Below, piece after piece: positions 53,420 through 63,225 of a DNA stretch of 64,000 bases (the stretch's first letter is position 1; every line of letters starts with the position of its first letter). The notes beneath the pieces were generated by a model. The model ran no database searches, was not told where the DNA came from, and saw only the letters and a program-made list of their open reading frames with translations. The position numbers were made by a program, and so were the translations under genes. The DNA lies in contig JAOUBJ010000016.1 of assembly GCA_029860345.1 (NCBI GenBank), forward strand, positions 62,001-126,000, written 5' to 3'. The DNA is from Candidatus Zixiibacteriota bacterium (GTDB lineage: Bacteria > Zixibacteria > MSB-5A5 > GN15 > FEB-12).

Positions 53420-54695
53420 TTGTCACCTCCTTGAGTTTATTTAACAGGTCCGCATCAAAGTCAAGACTCAGCCACAGCGCTGCTTTCTCGGAGTCCCTGT
53501 TGCTGGCCAGCGGGTTGAGGCTGGGTTGCTTGAAGAACACAGCGCCAATGGTGATACCGAAGTTGGGGTTTATGTCATATCCAAGTCCGATTACGGGGAA
53601 AAAGCTGCCGAATGATTCGAGCTGCTGTCCGCGATAACGGAACTCGTTGGAGAGCAGTCCTCCCACCACCAGAGATATTCTCGAACGACCCGTGGGATAA
53701 GGGTCGGGGAGGGACCGGTCCACCAGTTCAAAAAGACGGAATTTCAGTGCGGTGTAGGTAGTCCCTTCGATCTCAGCGCTGCCGTGACCAGTCGAATTGA
53801 GTACGGCAAAACCGCCCCCGATTACGGTGCTGATGCGAAGTTTGTCGATCTCGGCCTTGGCTGCCGATGGGTCGGAGGTGACCAGTATCTTCGCCTCGGG
53901 GAGGTAATAGTCGTCCAAGAGACTTTGCAACTCAGTCCTAATCCCCGCCCGCTTCTGTTCGATGAGTTTCTCATAGTTTTCGATAGTCGTTTGATTTGGA
54001 CGGGTTTGCTGCAGCTCAAGCTTCAGGTTATCCAACGTAAGCTTCAATGGCCCGTACAGTTTACCAATCCTTTTCAACTCGGTGTTTGTTGCCTGCAACG
54101 GCTGGCTCCCAAGCTGAACATCACCGTTCGCAGCCACCTCAGCACCGGTGAAGCTTCCGTATTGAATAGCTGATGCCGGAACGGCGCCAACAAGCTGCTC
54201 GGTCAATGCTAGCTCGATATTTGGCAACAAAGTTACAAGGGTGAACTTGAAATCATTCGTCTTGCCAAGTTCGGTTAGGCGATTCTCTACGGCCGAAGAG
54301 ATGCGAACGAGGCTTCTGGGGTCTGTAGGCACTTTGATCAAGAACTGAAATGTGAACTCGAAATCGGCGTGGATCGGCGTCAGGGGACCTACGGCGATCT
54401 TGAATTCACTGTCCTTTTCGCTGCTTCGAATCCAATAGCCGCCGGGCGGCGTCTTGCCTGAGCCGCCAGCCTTCGACTTCCGCTCGATCTTCAGCACCAC
54501 CGCATCCACCGGCCCGGCATACAAAGGGAGAACTCCCGTAATCTGGAACGGCTTGTTGTAAGGCACCGACGTTTTCGAAAAAGTGTGGCCGATCAACTTG
54601 ATGGTCTGTAATTCATCCGCCCGTGGACGTTCAGACGGTAAGACAGAATAAAACAGCAGCGCTACCATAAGACTGCCGGCAAACCTTAGGTTCAT
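53406..54695 (-). CDS. Exported protein with C-terminal outer-membrane-like strands
   Basis: 429 aa. Signal peptide (FAGSLMVALLFYSVLP). A beta-rich N-terminal domain (to about 170), a charged helical middle (LKRIGKLYGPLKLTLDNLKLELQQ, TIENYEKLIEQKRAGIRTELQSLL) with coiled-coil character, then strands (ISLVVGGLLSNEFRYR, FFPVIGLGYDINPNFGITIGAVFF) ending LWLSLDFDADLLNKL that look like outer-membrane beta-strands. Possibly an outer-membrane anchored scaffold. No family recognised. Confidence 0.6.
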   Translation of the reverse strand: MNLRFAGSLMVALLFYSVLPSERPRADELQTIKLIGHTFSKTSVPYNKPFQITGVLPLYAGPVDAVVLKIERKSKAGGSGKTPPGGYWIRSSEKDSEFKIAVGPLTPIHADFEFTFQFLIKVPTDPRSLVRISSAVENRLTELGKTNDFKFTLVTLLPNIELALTEQLVGAVPASAIQYGSFTGAEVAANGDVQLGSQPLQATNTELKRIGKLYGPLKLTLDNLKLELQQTRPNQTTIENYEKLIEQKRAGIRTELQSLLDDYYLPEAKILVTSDPSAAKAEIDKLRISTVIGGGFAVLNSTGHGSAEIEGTTYTALKFRLFELVDRSLPDPYPTGRSRISLVVGGLLSNEFRYRGQQLESFGSFFPVIGLGYDINPNFGITIGAVFFKQPSLNPLASNRDSEKAALWLSLDFDADLLNKLKEVTSDGP

Positions 54696-55201
54696 AGTAT
54701 TCTCCCATGATAGTGTTCAGTCGCATCCAGTGATTGCGTCCAGATCGCGTTCTTCTCAATCCTGCGGAGCACGGACGCTCTCGATACGAGCACGCTGCTG
54801 CGCTCAGACCTCAAAGTATAGAAATCGCCACCTGTTTGTCAATACTCTTTAGGGGACGAGAATCACGTCTATGTGAAGTGTCAGTGAAGACCCTGTTCCG
54901 TCCTTTATATCAGCTATTAGCTCCGCTACTCTGAGCCTTATACGAAACGATTGGATGATCCATTTGAAAGTGGATATAACAAGTACGTGGTCTGTCCACA
55001 TTAGCACGCACTCCTTCCGGGCATACTCCCGACAGAACTCGCCGCTACCGTCGTCAACAAGATGCACAACACCACCAGAGGCATCAACAGCCGCGATCCG
55101 TACACCTTATGCAGAAATATACTAAGACATTCACGTTGGAGCTTTAGGGAAGGCTGGCTATATTCATAGTAGAACCTGATTCCCCGAGGCCACCGCCGTT
55201 T
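54696..55201. other. Long non-coding stretch before the ECF operon
   Basis: About 500 bases. Minus-strand frame 54849-55067 (72 codons) reads weakly and has no site. I see no RNA family and no clear terminator for the minus-strand gene ending near 54695. Confidence 0.3.
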
Positions 55202-55261
55202 AATAACGGTCTGTCGCGCTTATTGACGTCCTGTCGCGTTCAATAACAGTCTGTCGTGTGC
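55202..55261. promoter_or_regulatory. Three tandem 20-bp repeats upstream of the ECF operon
   Basis: AATAACGGTCTGTCGCGCTT (55202-55221), ATTGACGTCCTGTCGCGTTC (55222-55241) and AATAACAGTCTGTCGTGTGC (55242-55261). The period is exactly 20 bases, about two helical turns, so the three sites lie on one face of the DNA. They end 50 bases before the ECF start. Shape and place suit binding sites of a regulator, possibly the sigma/anti-sigma set itself. Confidence 0.6.
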
Positions 55262-55311
55262 GAAACCAGGACACCATTCGGGGGCCGACTCGGGGAGGTT
55301 GAGCCAGATGA

Positions 55312-55860
55312 ATGAATAAAACCAACCGCCAACTCTTTGAACAAGTAAAACTCGGGCACCAACCGGCCTGGAAAGAGTTGGTGGCACGATATGAACAGGC
55401 CGTGATGGGCGTGGCCATGCGGTGCGGTCTGGACAGAACCGACGCAGAAGATTGTGCGCAGATGAGCTGGCTGGCTCTCTACAGGAATCTCAACTCCATC
55501 CGTGACCCCGACAAGTTGGGTGGCTGGCTTATAAGAACCACCCGCCGAAACGGTGTGCGCATGGCCAAACGACTGGCCTTGACAAGCAAGTACGCAGAGT
55601 CGGACGGTGTGATGGAGATGGATCAGTATTCCAATGAAGAGGTGACCAAACTCGAACTACAGGTGCATCTTCAGTACGCTATCAACCAATTGGACGATCG
55701 TTGTCAGAAACTACTGCGAGCGCTATTCTTCTCACCCAAGGGAGATTCCTACAGCGAAATCGCACGCCGGTTGGACATATCGCTTAACAGCATCGGCCCA
55801 TTCAGATATCGATGTCTTGAAAAACTGCGTCGCATTCTGAAAGAATGTGGTTTTTTGTAG
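55312..55860 (+). CDS. ECF-type sigma factor of the CHAT operon
   Basis: 182 aa. Sigma-2 region (FEQVKLGHQPAWKELVARYEQAV, DAEDCAQMSWLALYRNL, GWLIRTTRRNGVRM) and sigma-4 region (LEDRCQKLLRALFF-type, YSEIARRLDISLNSIGPFRYRCLEKLRRIL). The GWLIRTTRR start of region 2.4 is common in ECF groups whose genes are followed by zinc-finger and TPR-CHAT genes. ATG is used. Three tandem repeats lie upstream. It probably controls its own operon. Confidence 0.92.
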   Translation: MNKTNRQLFEQVKLGHQPAWKELVARYEQAVMGVAMRCGLDRTDAEDCAQMSWLALYRNLNSIRDPDKLGGWLIRTTRRNGVRMAKRLALTSKYAESDGVMEMDQYSNEEVTKLELQVHLQYAINQLDDRCQKLLRALFFSPKGDSYSEIARRLDISLNSIGPFRYRCLEKLRRILKECGFL

Positions 55861-55983
55861 TACGGATTTACTCATCCGGCGCCTCTTCAGGTTGGATCGG
55901 GTAAAGTCGCATTGGAGCGGCATCATAAAGACACAGCAAGTCTCATGACCTGATCCGGCCGATGACCATAGGAAAGGTATTCA

Positions 55984-56547
55984 ATGGAACGCAAGACTCG
56001 TCACCCGTCCAGACAACGCATGATAGAGGCCGCTGAAACGGGCGTGGTTGGCTTTCGTTCACACTTGGTCGAATGCGACTCGTGCCGTACCCTGTTTGAC
56101 CTGCTCTCGAAATTCCCATCAAAAGGTGTCCGGGAGCTACACCATTCATCACCGAGTCTTCTGAAACGGATCGAAGCCATTCCATCCAACTACAAAGCAA
56201 AACCCGACATACCAATTGTGGCCGGATGCATTATCTCCGACTCATGGAGCCAGGTGGCCTCCGCCCAGCTTAGAGACGTAGCCACCGACGTTACCCGACG
56301 ACTGGTGCTGCGGGCAGGGCAGATTGATCTGGAGTTGTCGGCCGAACGTCATCTGGGCAAATGGGAATTCGCCGCCCGAGTGTATGACCACCGGAAAGCT
56401 ACCGCTAAGTTCGTGATCAAAGCGGGCGCCCGCAAAGTACAGGCGGGAGAATTAGGTTTCTATTGTTGGTCGTCCAAACGTCCGCCCGGAAAGATCGGGC
56501 TACTGCAAAACTCGCATCTTATTGAGTTTGAGGGCCTGTCATGGTGA
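55984..56547 (+). CDS. Zinc-finger anti-sigma-like protein
   Basis: 187 aa. N-terminal FRSHLVECDSCRTLFDLL is an HC2-type zinc finger (H-x3-C-x2-C), with an extra upstream charged stretch. Residues 60-187 form a beta-rich domain (RLVLRAGQIDLELSAERHLGKWEFAARVYD, LQNSHLIEFEGLSW) that I do not recognise, without membrane segment, so this would be a soluble anti-sigma factor. It overlaps the CHAT gene by 7 bases. A soluble anti-sigma followed by a protease is consistent with cleavage-controlled release of the sigma factor; this is inference. Confidence 0.65.
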   Translation: MERKTRHPSRQRMIEAAETGVVGFRSHLVECDSCRTLFDLLSKFPSKGVRELHHSSPSLLKRIEAIPSNYKAKPDIPIVAGCIISDSWSQVASAQLRDVATDVTRRLVLRAGQIDLELSAERHLGKWEFAARVYDHRKATAKFVIKAGARKVQAGELGFYCWSSKRPPGKIGLLQNSHLIEFEGLSW

Positions 56548-59267
56548 GGTCGGATAAAAACACGGATGTTGTGATCCGCGTGTTCCTGTCCTCGGGTGAT
56601 ACTCGCGGCGTCGATCCGCAGGTCCTGGCCGACGGCATCGACCAGAAGATAAGGCTGCTCGCTCAAAGTTCGCTCAGATCAGCCTTGGTTATGGCGCGAG
56701 ATTTCGTGAAACAGTCGAAGGGCCGGCCGCCGGTTCTGCTGAGTACCGCCCTTAGATCGTTGGGAAGGGTTTCTCTTGCGGCCAGCGATTATTCCGGAGC
56801 ACGGAAGGCATACTTGCAGGCCCGGAAAATGTTGCAGCACGACTGGCTGGTGCGGGGACAGGTAGACAGAACGCTCATTGACATATATATGTATCTGGAC
56901 GATTACCGGTCGGCCAAGCGGCATGCCAAAGCGGCCATGGCGACCTTCCAACGCCACCGAGCGTTTCAGGAATTGGCCAAGACAAAAAACAACTACGGCA
57001 ATCTTTTCCACCGACAAGACCGTCACCGTGAAGCCAGTCGAATGTATGATCAGGCCTATCGGGTTCTTCGTAAGGGCAAAGACAAGCTGTCCACGGGGCT
57101 TTGTTGCTATAACCGGGCCAACACGCTGGTTCAACTTTTTGATTTCACCGCCGCCAGGTTGCTATATGAAGAGGCGGAGAGGCACTTTGAAAAACTGAGT
57201 TACCATCTGTATGCCAATGAAGCCAGGTACGGACTGGCCTGGCTCTCGATGCTGGAAGGTGACTATCATCTTGCCCTTCAGGCTTTGTCCGAATGCGAGC
57301 ACAGTTACAAAAAAGCAGGGCGCAAGAAAGGTGTGGTTCTTTGCCAGCTTGACCGGGCTGAAGCGTATCTGGGGCTTAATCTGTTCGGCGACGCGCGGGA
57401 TACCGCCCGCTTGGCCGAAAGGAACGCGCGCAAATTGGGTATCGAGTACGAGTCGGCCAAGGCGGCCTTTTTCTGCGGCAAGTCGATGGTTGGCCTGGGC
57501 AGAGGCCAGGCTGCCAGAAAAGCGCTCGAACGAGCTGAAAGCGGATTCACCAAAACGAGCAACGCAGGATTTCAAGCGGCTGTACATTTCCTGAAGGCTC
57601 AGTTGGAGTCTTCAGATAAAGAAGTTGTGGCCAAGCTCCGGTCGGTCAGTCGAAGATTCGCAAAGTCTGAGTTACCGCTTTGGGAGGCCATCTGTGATTT
57701 TCAATTGATGGATCACTGCCCCGACGATCTCACTATTACGCGCCGCGTTTCCAAAAACCCTGCCATCAAAGCGGTTCCACACCTTAAGGCCCATTGGCAG
57801 ACGCTCCTTGGAGATCGCGAGGCTGCTAACGGACATGCCGGTAAAGCGAGAAAACACTGGCGTGTTGCCGTCGATATACTGGATGCCGTGCGCGCGAAAC
57901 TTCCGCCGGTGGAAATGCGCAGTGGCTTTGTACGCCATCGGTGCGATCCTTACCTTAGGTTGATTGAGTCAGAACTCACTACGAGACCGGTCCGCGCGGC
58001 GGCCTGGTCTGAAAGATACAAAACGGCCGGTCTCTGGGCGGTGCCGCCGGAAAACCTCGAAAACGACCCGGTTCGACAAAAGGCCGAGCGAAGCCTGGTG
58101 GATCTGGCGGCCAGAGTGACCGCCGTCGCTGGTCGACCCGAGCCTTCTCCCAGCCGGAGTTTAGCAGGATCGGCCCAGGGTCAGGGAGCCTTGAGAGCTT
58201 TGCAGGCCAGGGTTCGTCACGACCTCAGCGCTATTGAACGACAGGCTCGCACCGATCATGTCGCCTTCGGCTCGTTGCTAAAACATATTGAAGAAGTATC
58301 TCTAAAAAAGACGCTGGTGCAATTTCTCTTCCAGGCCGATGAGTTGATCGCTTTTGTCCACCAGCGTGGACAGTCGAGAGTGTGCCGCTTTCCTCACGGT
58401 CGACGCATGGTCGAGGAGTTTGTGTCCTGCTGGAATTTTGTAGTGGCGCGTGAACAACTCAACCGGCGGGCCGGCAGTAAGGCGTCGCTTCAGGAAGAGC
58501 GGCAATTGCTTGAGCAGCTTGGCCAGAATCTATGGGCGCCCATGGAGATCGGCGCCCGAGAAAAATCGGTGGTGATTATCCCCGACGGCAGGTTGGCCAA
58601 TCTGCCCTGGCAGGCTTTTAGATGTGAAGGAGACCATTTGATCGCCCGCCACCGGTTGACCTTCAGCCCAAGTTTGCTTCACCATGTCCAGGCAAAAAAG
58701 AGACGTATCCGTTCAGACAGGATCGAACTATTCGTCGGTCGCACCGACGATCTCAGGAATGCCCGCGCCGAAGTCCGGGTGCTCAAGGAGATGGGCAACG
58801 GATCGGTGGTGGTGCGCGATCCATGTCGCCGCGCCGATTGGCCGGACAAAAGTGAGGCGCGCCTGTGGCATTATACAGGGCATGCTCAATGGAGACCGGA
58901 TAATCCGTTCTATTCATCGTTGACACTCGCAGATGGTCCCTTGTTTGCGGCCGACTTCAGGCTTAAGAGAAACAAAGTGGGCTTGGTCGTCCTGGCCGCC
59001 TGCCGCACCGGTCGCACCTCGGTGTTGCCCGGCGACGAGGCGGACGGTTTGGTGCGATCGCTCTTGGAGATGGGTGCGAAAAGTGTTTTGGCCAGCCATT
59101 GGGCGGTGTCCGATCGGTCTACCGCTTATTGGATGAGGCTCTTTTATAATAGATTACGGACTGGCGAGACGGCCGCGAACGCAGCCACCAAAGCCGCAAT
59201 AGAAGTCCGAGAGAAATACCCTTCAGCTTATGATTGGTCCGCCTTCTCAATTTCCGGTGCGGGCTAG
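56541..59267 (+). CDS. TPR-CHAT caspase-like protease
   Basis: 908 aa. Residues about 50-420 are TPR-like helical repeats (SDYSGARKAYLQARKML, YGNLFHRQDRHREASRMYDQA, GLAWLSMLEGDYHLALQALSECEHSY). After a helical spacer the CHAT domain occupies about 600-908: IPDGRLANLPWQAF, RHRLTFSPSL, catalytic H781 in YTGHA and C821 in LAACRTG, then GDEADGLVRSLLEMGAKSVLASHWAVSD. The His/Cys dyad is complete. CHAT proteases with TPR sensors cleave specific partners; here the zinc-finger and subtilase neighbours are natural candidates. Confidence 0.92.
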   Translation: MVRSDKNTDVVIRVFLSSGDTRGVDPQVLADGIDQKIRLLAQSSLRSALVMARDFVKQSKGRPPVLLSTALRSLGRVSLAASDYSGARKAYLQARKMLQHDWLVRGQVDRTLIDIYMYLDDYRSAKRHAKAAMATFQRHRAFQELAKTKNNYGNLFHRQDRHREASRMYDQAYRVLRKGKDKLSTGLCCYNRANTLVQLFDFTAARLLYEEAERHFEKLSYHLYANEARYGLAWLSMLEGDYHLALQALSECEHSYKKAGRKKGVVLCQLDRAEAYLGLNLFGDARDTARLAERNARKLGIEYESAKAAFFCGKSMVGLGRGQAARKALERAESGFTKTSNAGFQAAVHFLKAQLESSDKEVVAKLRSVSRRFAKSELPLWEAICDFQLMDHCPDDLTITRRVSKNPAIKAVPHLKAHWQTLLGDREAANGHAGKARKHWRVAVDILDAVRAKLPPVEMRSGFVRHRCDPYLRLIESELTTRPVRAAAWSERYKTAGLWAVPPENLENDPVRQKAERSLVDLAARVTAVAGRPEPSPSRSLAGSAQGQGALRALQARVRHDLSAIERQARTDHVAFGSLLKHIEEVSLKKTLVQFLFQADELIAFVHQRGQSRVCRFPHGRRMVEEFVSCWNFVVAREQLNRRAGSKASLQEERQLLEQLGQNLWAPMEIGAREKSVVIIPDGRLANLPWQAFRCEGDHLIARHRLTFSPSLLHHVQAKKRRIRSDRIELFVGRTDDLRNARAEVRVLKEMGNGSVVVRDPCRRADWPDKSEARLWHYTGHAQWRPDNPFYSSLTLADGPLFAADFRLKRNKVGLVVLAACRTGRTSVLPGDEADGLVRSLLEMGAKSVLASHWAVSDRSTAYWMRLFYNRLRTGETAANAATKAAIEVREKYPSAYDWSAFSISGAG

Positions 59268-59280
59268 GGAGAAAAATGAT

Positions 59281-62200
59281 ATGTGTTATCGGTTATACAA
59301 GAAACTCGTAAGTGTCATGCTGGTGCTGACCGTCGGAATGGCCTTGGCTGCGTCCGCCAACGCATTGCGATATGAACCGAACGAATTGGTCATCAAGCTT
59401 CAGGAGGGTCACTCCATTGAATCCATAAACCAACAATTCGGCACCGGCGTCAGCCAGCACCTGGCCCAACTGGACATCTATCTATTGTACTGTTTTGCGT
59501 CCGAGGGTTTGGATTCACTTTCCGCCGAGATAGCTGCGCTGCCGGAGGTGACTTTCTGCCACCCGAACTACCTGATAGACCCATTGCAACCGGTTCAGGG
59601 AAGTTTGCCCATTACCGACCTGGCCGGAGAAGGGGACTACTGGGGGCAGCCGGCCGTGGACTTGCTCAACCTCGAAGGTGCTCACACCATATCGACCGGA
59701 GCCGAAGTAACGGTTGCGATACTGGATGGAGGTATTAATTACAATCACCCTGAACTAGCCGGGTCGGTCAGTTCCGGATACGACTATGTCGACACCGACG
59801 CCGACGCCTTCGATGAACCGGGCGGTGCCAACAGCGGGCATGGCACTTTTGTGGCCGGCGTGATGCACCTGGTCGCACCGGACGCCGATATTCGCGCCTA
59901 TCGCGTGACCGATATCGAAGGTGAGAGCAACGGATATGTCGTCGCCGAGGCTATCTTACAAGCGGTCGACGACGGATGCCGCGTCATAAACCTCAGTATG
60001 GTGACAATGGACGAGCACGAGGCACTAAGGGACGCCGTTGAGTATGCCATGGACAACAATGTTGTCACGGTCGTGGCCGCCGGCAACCTGCAACTGGACT
60101 CTGCCTGTTATCCGGCCAGTGACGGCAACACCGTGGCCGTGGCCGCGGTTGATTCGCTGGGCGAATTGGCTGATTTCTCCAATTTCGGCGACTACGTAGA
60201 TGTCTGCGCTCCCGGCGTTGAGATTTACGCGCCCTATCAAGGTGATGCATACGCCTGGTGGGGGGGAACCAGTTTTGCCTCGCCGTTTGTAGCCGCCGAG
60301 GCGGCCTTGCTTATCTCGATGGCGCCGTCCCTCACCTGGAGCATGATCACCAACGCAATAATCGGCACCGCTGTCGATATCGATGAATATGGCAGCGGCG
60401 CCGGCCTGATCGACCCATGGACGTCGTTGCAGCAAACATCCGGCAGTTCGTGCGGAGAATTGACCGGCGATGGAGTAATAAACGTCCTGGATATGTTGGC
60501 CATCCTGACCTACCTACTTGACGGTGACCCTCCTCCGGATCCTTTGTGGGCAGCCGACATTGACAACGTGCCCGGTATCACCAACAACGACTTTCAGACG
60601 ATGGTGGTTTTCATACTCCAGGGCGGTGATCTGCCGACATGTACGCCGCCACCTGACACATCGTTTCCGGCCTCGGCCGATACCCTGGAGGTCAGAAACT
60701 ACACGGCTGACCCCTACCAGAGCAACCTGACAATGGAACTGTGGTTGGATGCTGCCGCTCCCTACGCCGGTCTGTCTTTCCCCTTTTACTTTTCCTGCAC
60801 TACGTCCGCTGTCACGCTGGACAGTATCACTGTTGAGGCGGAGGCTGAGGACAAACAGAGCCGGATAGACAATGTCTCCTCCGGAGCGGTGATCTTCCTC
60901 AACAACTTCTTCCTGGTATCACCCGCCGGTGAACAGAGGCTCGCGTTACTCCACTTCACTTTTTCTTCAAGCCTTCCGGTCGAGCAGACTGTGTTGATTC
61001 AGTCGGCTGCCTTTCCGCCGAGCAACGTAAGTGTGCTCTCCAGAGTCGACGGATATGGTCCCACTACCGGAGAGATACCGGTGTTCTTCAGTCCCGACGC
61101 CGATGGTGACGGCATTAATGCCGACACCGACAACTGTCCGTTCGTGTATAATCCCGGTCAGGAGGATGTCGATTTTGACGGGCTCGGCGATGTATGCGAC
61201 AACTGTCCAAGCAACGCCAATGCGGGGCAACAAGACGCCGACTCGGACGGTGCCGGTGATGTTTGTGATGTCTGTCCGAACGATTCGCTGAACGACGGCG
61301 ACGGAGATGGCTTCTGCGTCGATGAGGACAACTGCCCGATAGTCTATAACCCCGGTCAGGAAGATGCAGACGGCGACGGCCTAGGAGATGTTTGCGATGC
61401 CTGCCCGAACGATGCCGAAAACGACGCCGATGGCGATGGTTTCTGCGCCGATGTTGATATCTGTCCTGACGATGCCAACCCTGGACAGGAAGACGGCGAT
61501 GGTGACAACTATGGCGACGCCTGTGACAACTGCGCGACCATTGCCAACGCCGACCAACAAGATTCCGATTATGACGGCGCCGGTGACCCCTGTGATATCT
61601 GTGACGGGGCGGACGACTTTGCCGACTCCGACTCCGACGGTATTCCCAACGGTTGCGACAACTGCGTCAATGTCTACAACCCCGGCCAGGAAGACTCCGA
61701 CGGCGATGGTTACGGTGACGCTTGCACCGACGGTATCTGCGGTGATATCAACGGCGAATCAGGTTCGGGCGGGCCTATCGACATAATCGACCTGGTGCAT
61801 CTTTTGAACTATCTGTACCACGACGGCGCGCCGCCGGCCAGAATGTGGGCCGCCGACCTGGACGCAGTGCCGGGTATCACCAACAATGATGTCGCGACCT
61901 TTGTCGCCTGGTTCTTCAGCGGCACCCCGGCACCCTCCTGTGCGGTTGTTCCGGACAGCAGTTTCCCTCTCTCCGGTGACGTTCTGGAATTGATCGGCTA
62001 CCAGGTTCCGGCCTTTGACGGTTCCGCTGTAGTCGAACTGTGGTTGAACAGTTCTGATAGTACCGTGGGCATTGCCTTCCCGTTCTCGTTCAGTTGTGCA
62101 ACTTCCCCGGTCAATCTGGATAGTATTGTCGACCACACCGCCCTTGGAATTATCAACAGCAACCCCATCTCCAACAGTACCGGCCGCGCGCTGTATGGCG

Positions 62201-63195
62201 CTTCGGCAACCTTTGAGGGACTACCTCCCGGGCGGCAGAAGATTGCTTCGCTGCACTTTTCGGTGACGGCGTCGTCCGAAGCACAGGACATTATATTCGA
62301 CACAGTTCTGTACCCACCGTCCAACACCATTGTCCTCAGCAGGCCTGGTTCCGAAGCTGAAGCGGTCGGCGTCATTCCGACTCTCAGTTTCACCGCCGCC
62401 CATCCGGACGACGACGGCGACGGGTATGACAATTCGGTCGATAACTGCCTGGCCGTGCCCAACCCCGGTCAGGAAGATTATGACAGTGACGGGATCGGCG
62501 ATGTGTGCGACAACTGTCCCAGCATGGCCAACGCGACCCAGGCTGACACCGACGGCGATGGCATCGGCGACGCCTGTACTTTCATGACCGCCACGGCCTC
62601 CGGACAATCGGTCGAGATCAGTCTCCACAATGTCACTTTAACCTTCGATAATGTGACGGCGCCCGGCGAAACCGAAATGACTCTGACCTCAACGGGACCG
62701 GCTGCGGATTCCGGTTTTATGATCCTGCCATCGACCTTGGCCGAATACTGCAATCTTACAACCACCGCAGCCTACGACGGCATGGTCGAGATTTGCATCA
62801 CATACGACGACTTGATCCTTCAAAAGCTGAATGAGAATTCCATCGACCTGATGCAGTGGTCAGGCGCCGCCTGGTCAGACATCACGGTCTCTTTGGATGC
62901 GGGGAACAACACCATCTGCGGCACGGCCTCGTCTTTGTTGCTGGACGTGCTGGCTATTCCCCTTGGCGGGTGCTGTGTCGAGCGTGGTGACATAAACCAC
63001 GGTGATGGCGGCGTGGCCGTTGACATCGCCGACCTGGTCTACCTGGTCGACTTCATGTTCTCGGCCGGTCCTGCACCGCCTTGCACTGATGAAGGTGATG
63101 TAGACGGTAGTGCCGGGCCGATCGACATTGCCGACCTCGTTTATCTTGTCGACTTCATGTTCAATGGTGGCGCCGTGCCGCCGCCGTGTCCGTAG
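59281..63195 (+). CDS. Secreted subtilase with TSP3 and dockerin-like repeats
   Basis: About 1304 aa from ATG 59281 (GGGAG upstream; the 59230 start overlaps the CHAT gene). Signal peptide (VSVMLVLTVGMALAASANA), an inhibitor-like prodomain (YEPNELVIKLQEGHSIESIN), then S8 catalytic domain with D149 (AILDGG), H187 (NSGHGTFVAG) and S331 (GTSFASP). Then two dockerin-like units (GDGVINVLDMLAILTYLL and the GGPIDIIDLVHLLNYLY type), TSP3 Asp-rich repeats (DNCPFVYNPGQEDVDFDG), another dockerin-type pair at the end (DIADLVYLVDFMF twice). The same C-terminal design occurs in the 1134-aa protein. All catalytic residues are present. Confidence 0.93.
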   Translation: MCYRLYKKLVSVMLVLTVGMALAASANALRYEPNELVIKLQEGHSIESINQQFGTGVSQHLAQLDIYLLYCFASEGLDSLSAEIAALPEVTFCHPNYLIDPLQPVQGSLPITDLAGEGDYWGQPAVDLLNLEGAHTISTGAEVTVAILDGGINYNHPELAGSVSSGYDYVDTDADAFDEPGGANSGHGTFVAGVMHLVAPDADIRAYRVTDIEGESNGYVVAEAILQAVDDGCRVINLSMVTMDEHEALRDAVEYAMDNNVVTVVAAGNLQLDSACYPASDGNTVAVAAVDSLGELADFSNFGDYVDVCAPGVEIYAPYQGDAYAWWGGTSFASPFVAAEAALLISMAPSLTWSMITNAIIGTAVDIDEYGSGAGLIDPWTSLQQTSGSSCGELTGDGVINVLDMLAILTYLLDGDPPPDPLWAADIDNVPGITNNDFQTMVVFILQGGDLPTCTPPPDTSFPASADTLEVRNYTADPYQSNLTMELWLDAAAPYAGLSFPFYFSCTTSAVTLDSITVEAEAEDKQSRIDNVSSGAVIFLNNFFLVSPAGEQRLALLHFTFSSSLPVEQTVLIQSAAFPPSNVSVLSRVDGYGPTTGEIPVFFSPDADGDGINADTDNCPFVYNPGQEDVDFDGLGDVCDNCPSNANAGQQDADSDGAGDVCDVCPNDSLNDGDGDGFCVDEDNCPIVYNPGQEDADGDGLGDVCDACPNDAENDADGDGFCADVDICPDDANPGQEDGDGDNYGDACDNCATIANADQQDSDYDGAGDPCDICDGADDFADSDSDGIPNGCDNCVNVYNPGQEDSDGDGYGDACTDGICGDINGESGSGGPIDIIDLVHLLNYLYHDGAPPARMWAADLDAVPGITNNDVATFVAWFFSGTPAPSCAVVPDSSFPLSGDVLELIGYQVPAFDGSAVVELWLNSSDSTVGIAFPFSFSCATSPVNLDSIVDHTALGIINSNPISNSTGRALYGASATFEGLPPGRQKIASLHFSVTASSEAQDIIFDTVLYPPSNTIVLSRPGSEAEAVGVIPTLSFTAAHPDDDGDGYDNSVDNCLAVPNPGQEDYDSDGIGDVCDNCPSMANATQADTDGDGIGDACTFMTATASGQSVEISLHNVTLTFDNVTAPGETEMTLTSTGPAADSGFMILPSTLAEYCNLTTTAAYDGMVEICITYDDLILQKLNENSIDLMQWSGAAWSDITVSLDAGNNTICGTASSLLLDVLAIPLGGCCVERGDINHGDGGVAVDIADLVYLVDFMFSAGPAPPCTDEGDVDGSAGPIDIADLVYLVDFMFNGGAVPPPCP

Positions 63196-63225
63196 CTTGT
63201 GCGTGAAAGTGCGTAGAGGCACAGA

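Noticed and set aside
55202-55261. Replication iterons
   Set aside because: Only three copies, no replication initiator gene and a position right at the ECF promoter; a regulatory role is more economical.
61100-61740. CRISPR-like short direct repeats
   Set aside because: Repeats are in frame and encode thrombospondin type 3 Asp-rich units with variable spacing; the same holds for 39300-39700.
59281-63195. Cellulosome component
   Set aside because: Dockerin-like repeats alone do not support this; no cohesin or glycoside hydrolase is seen in the window.
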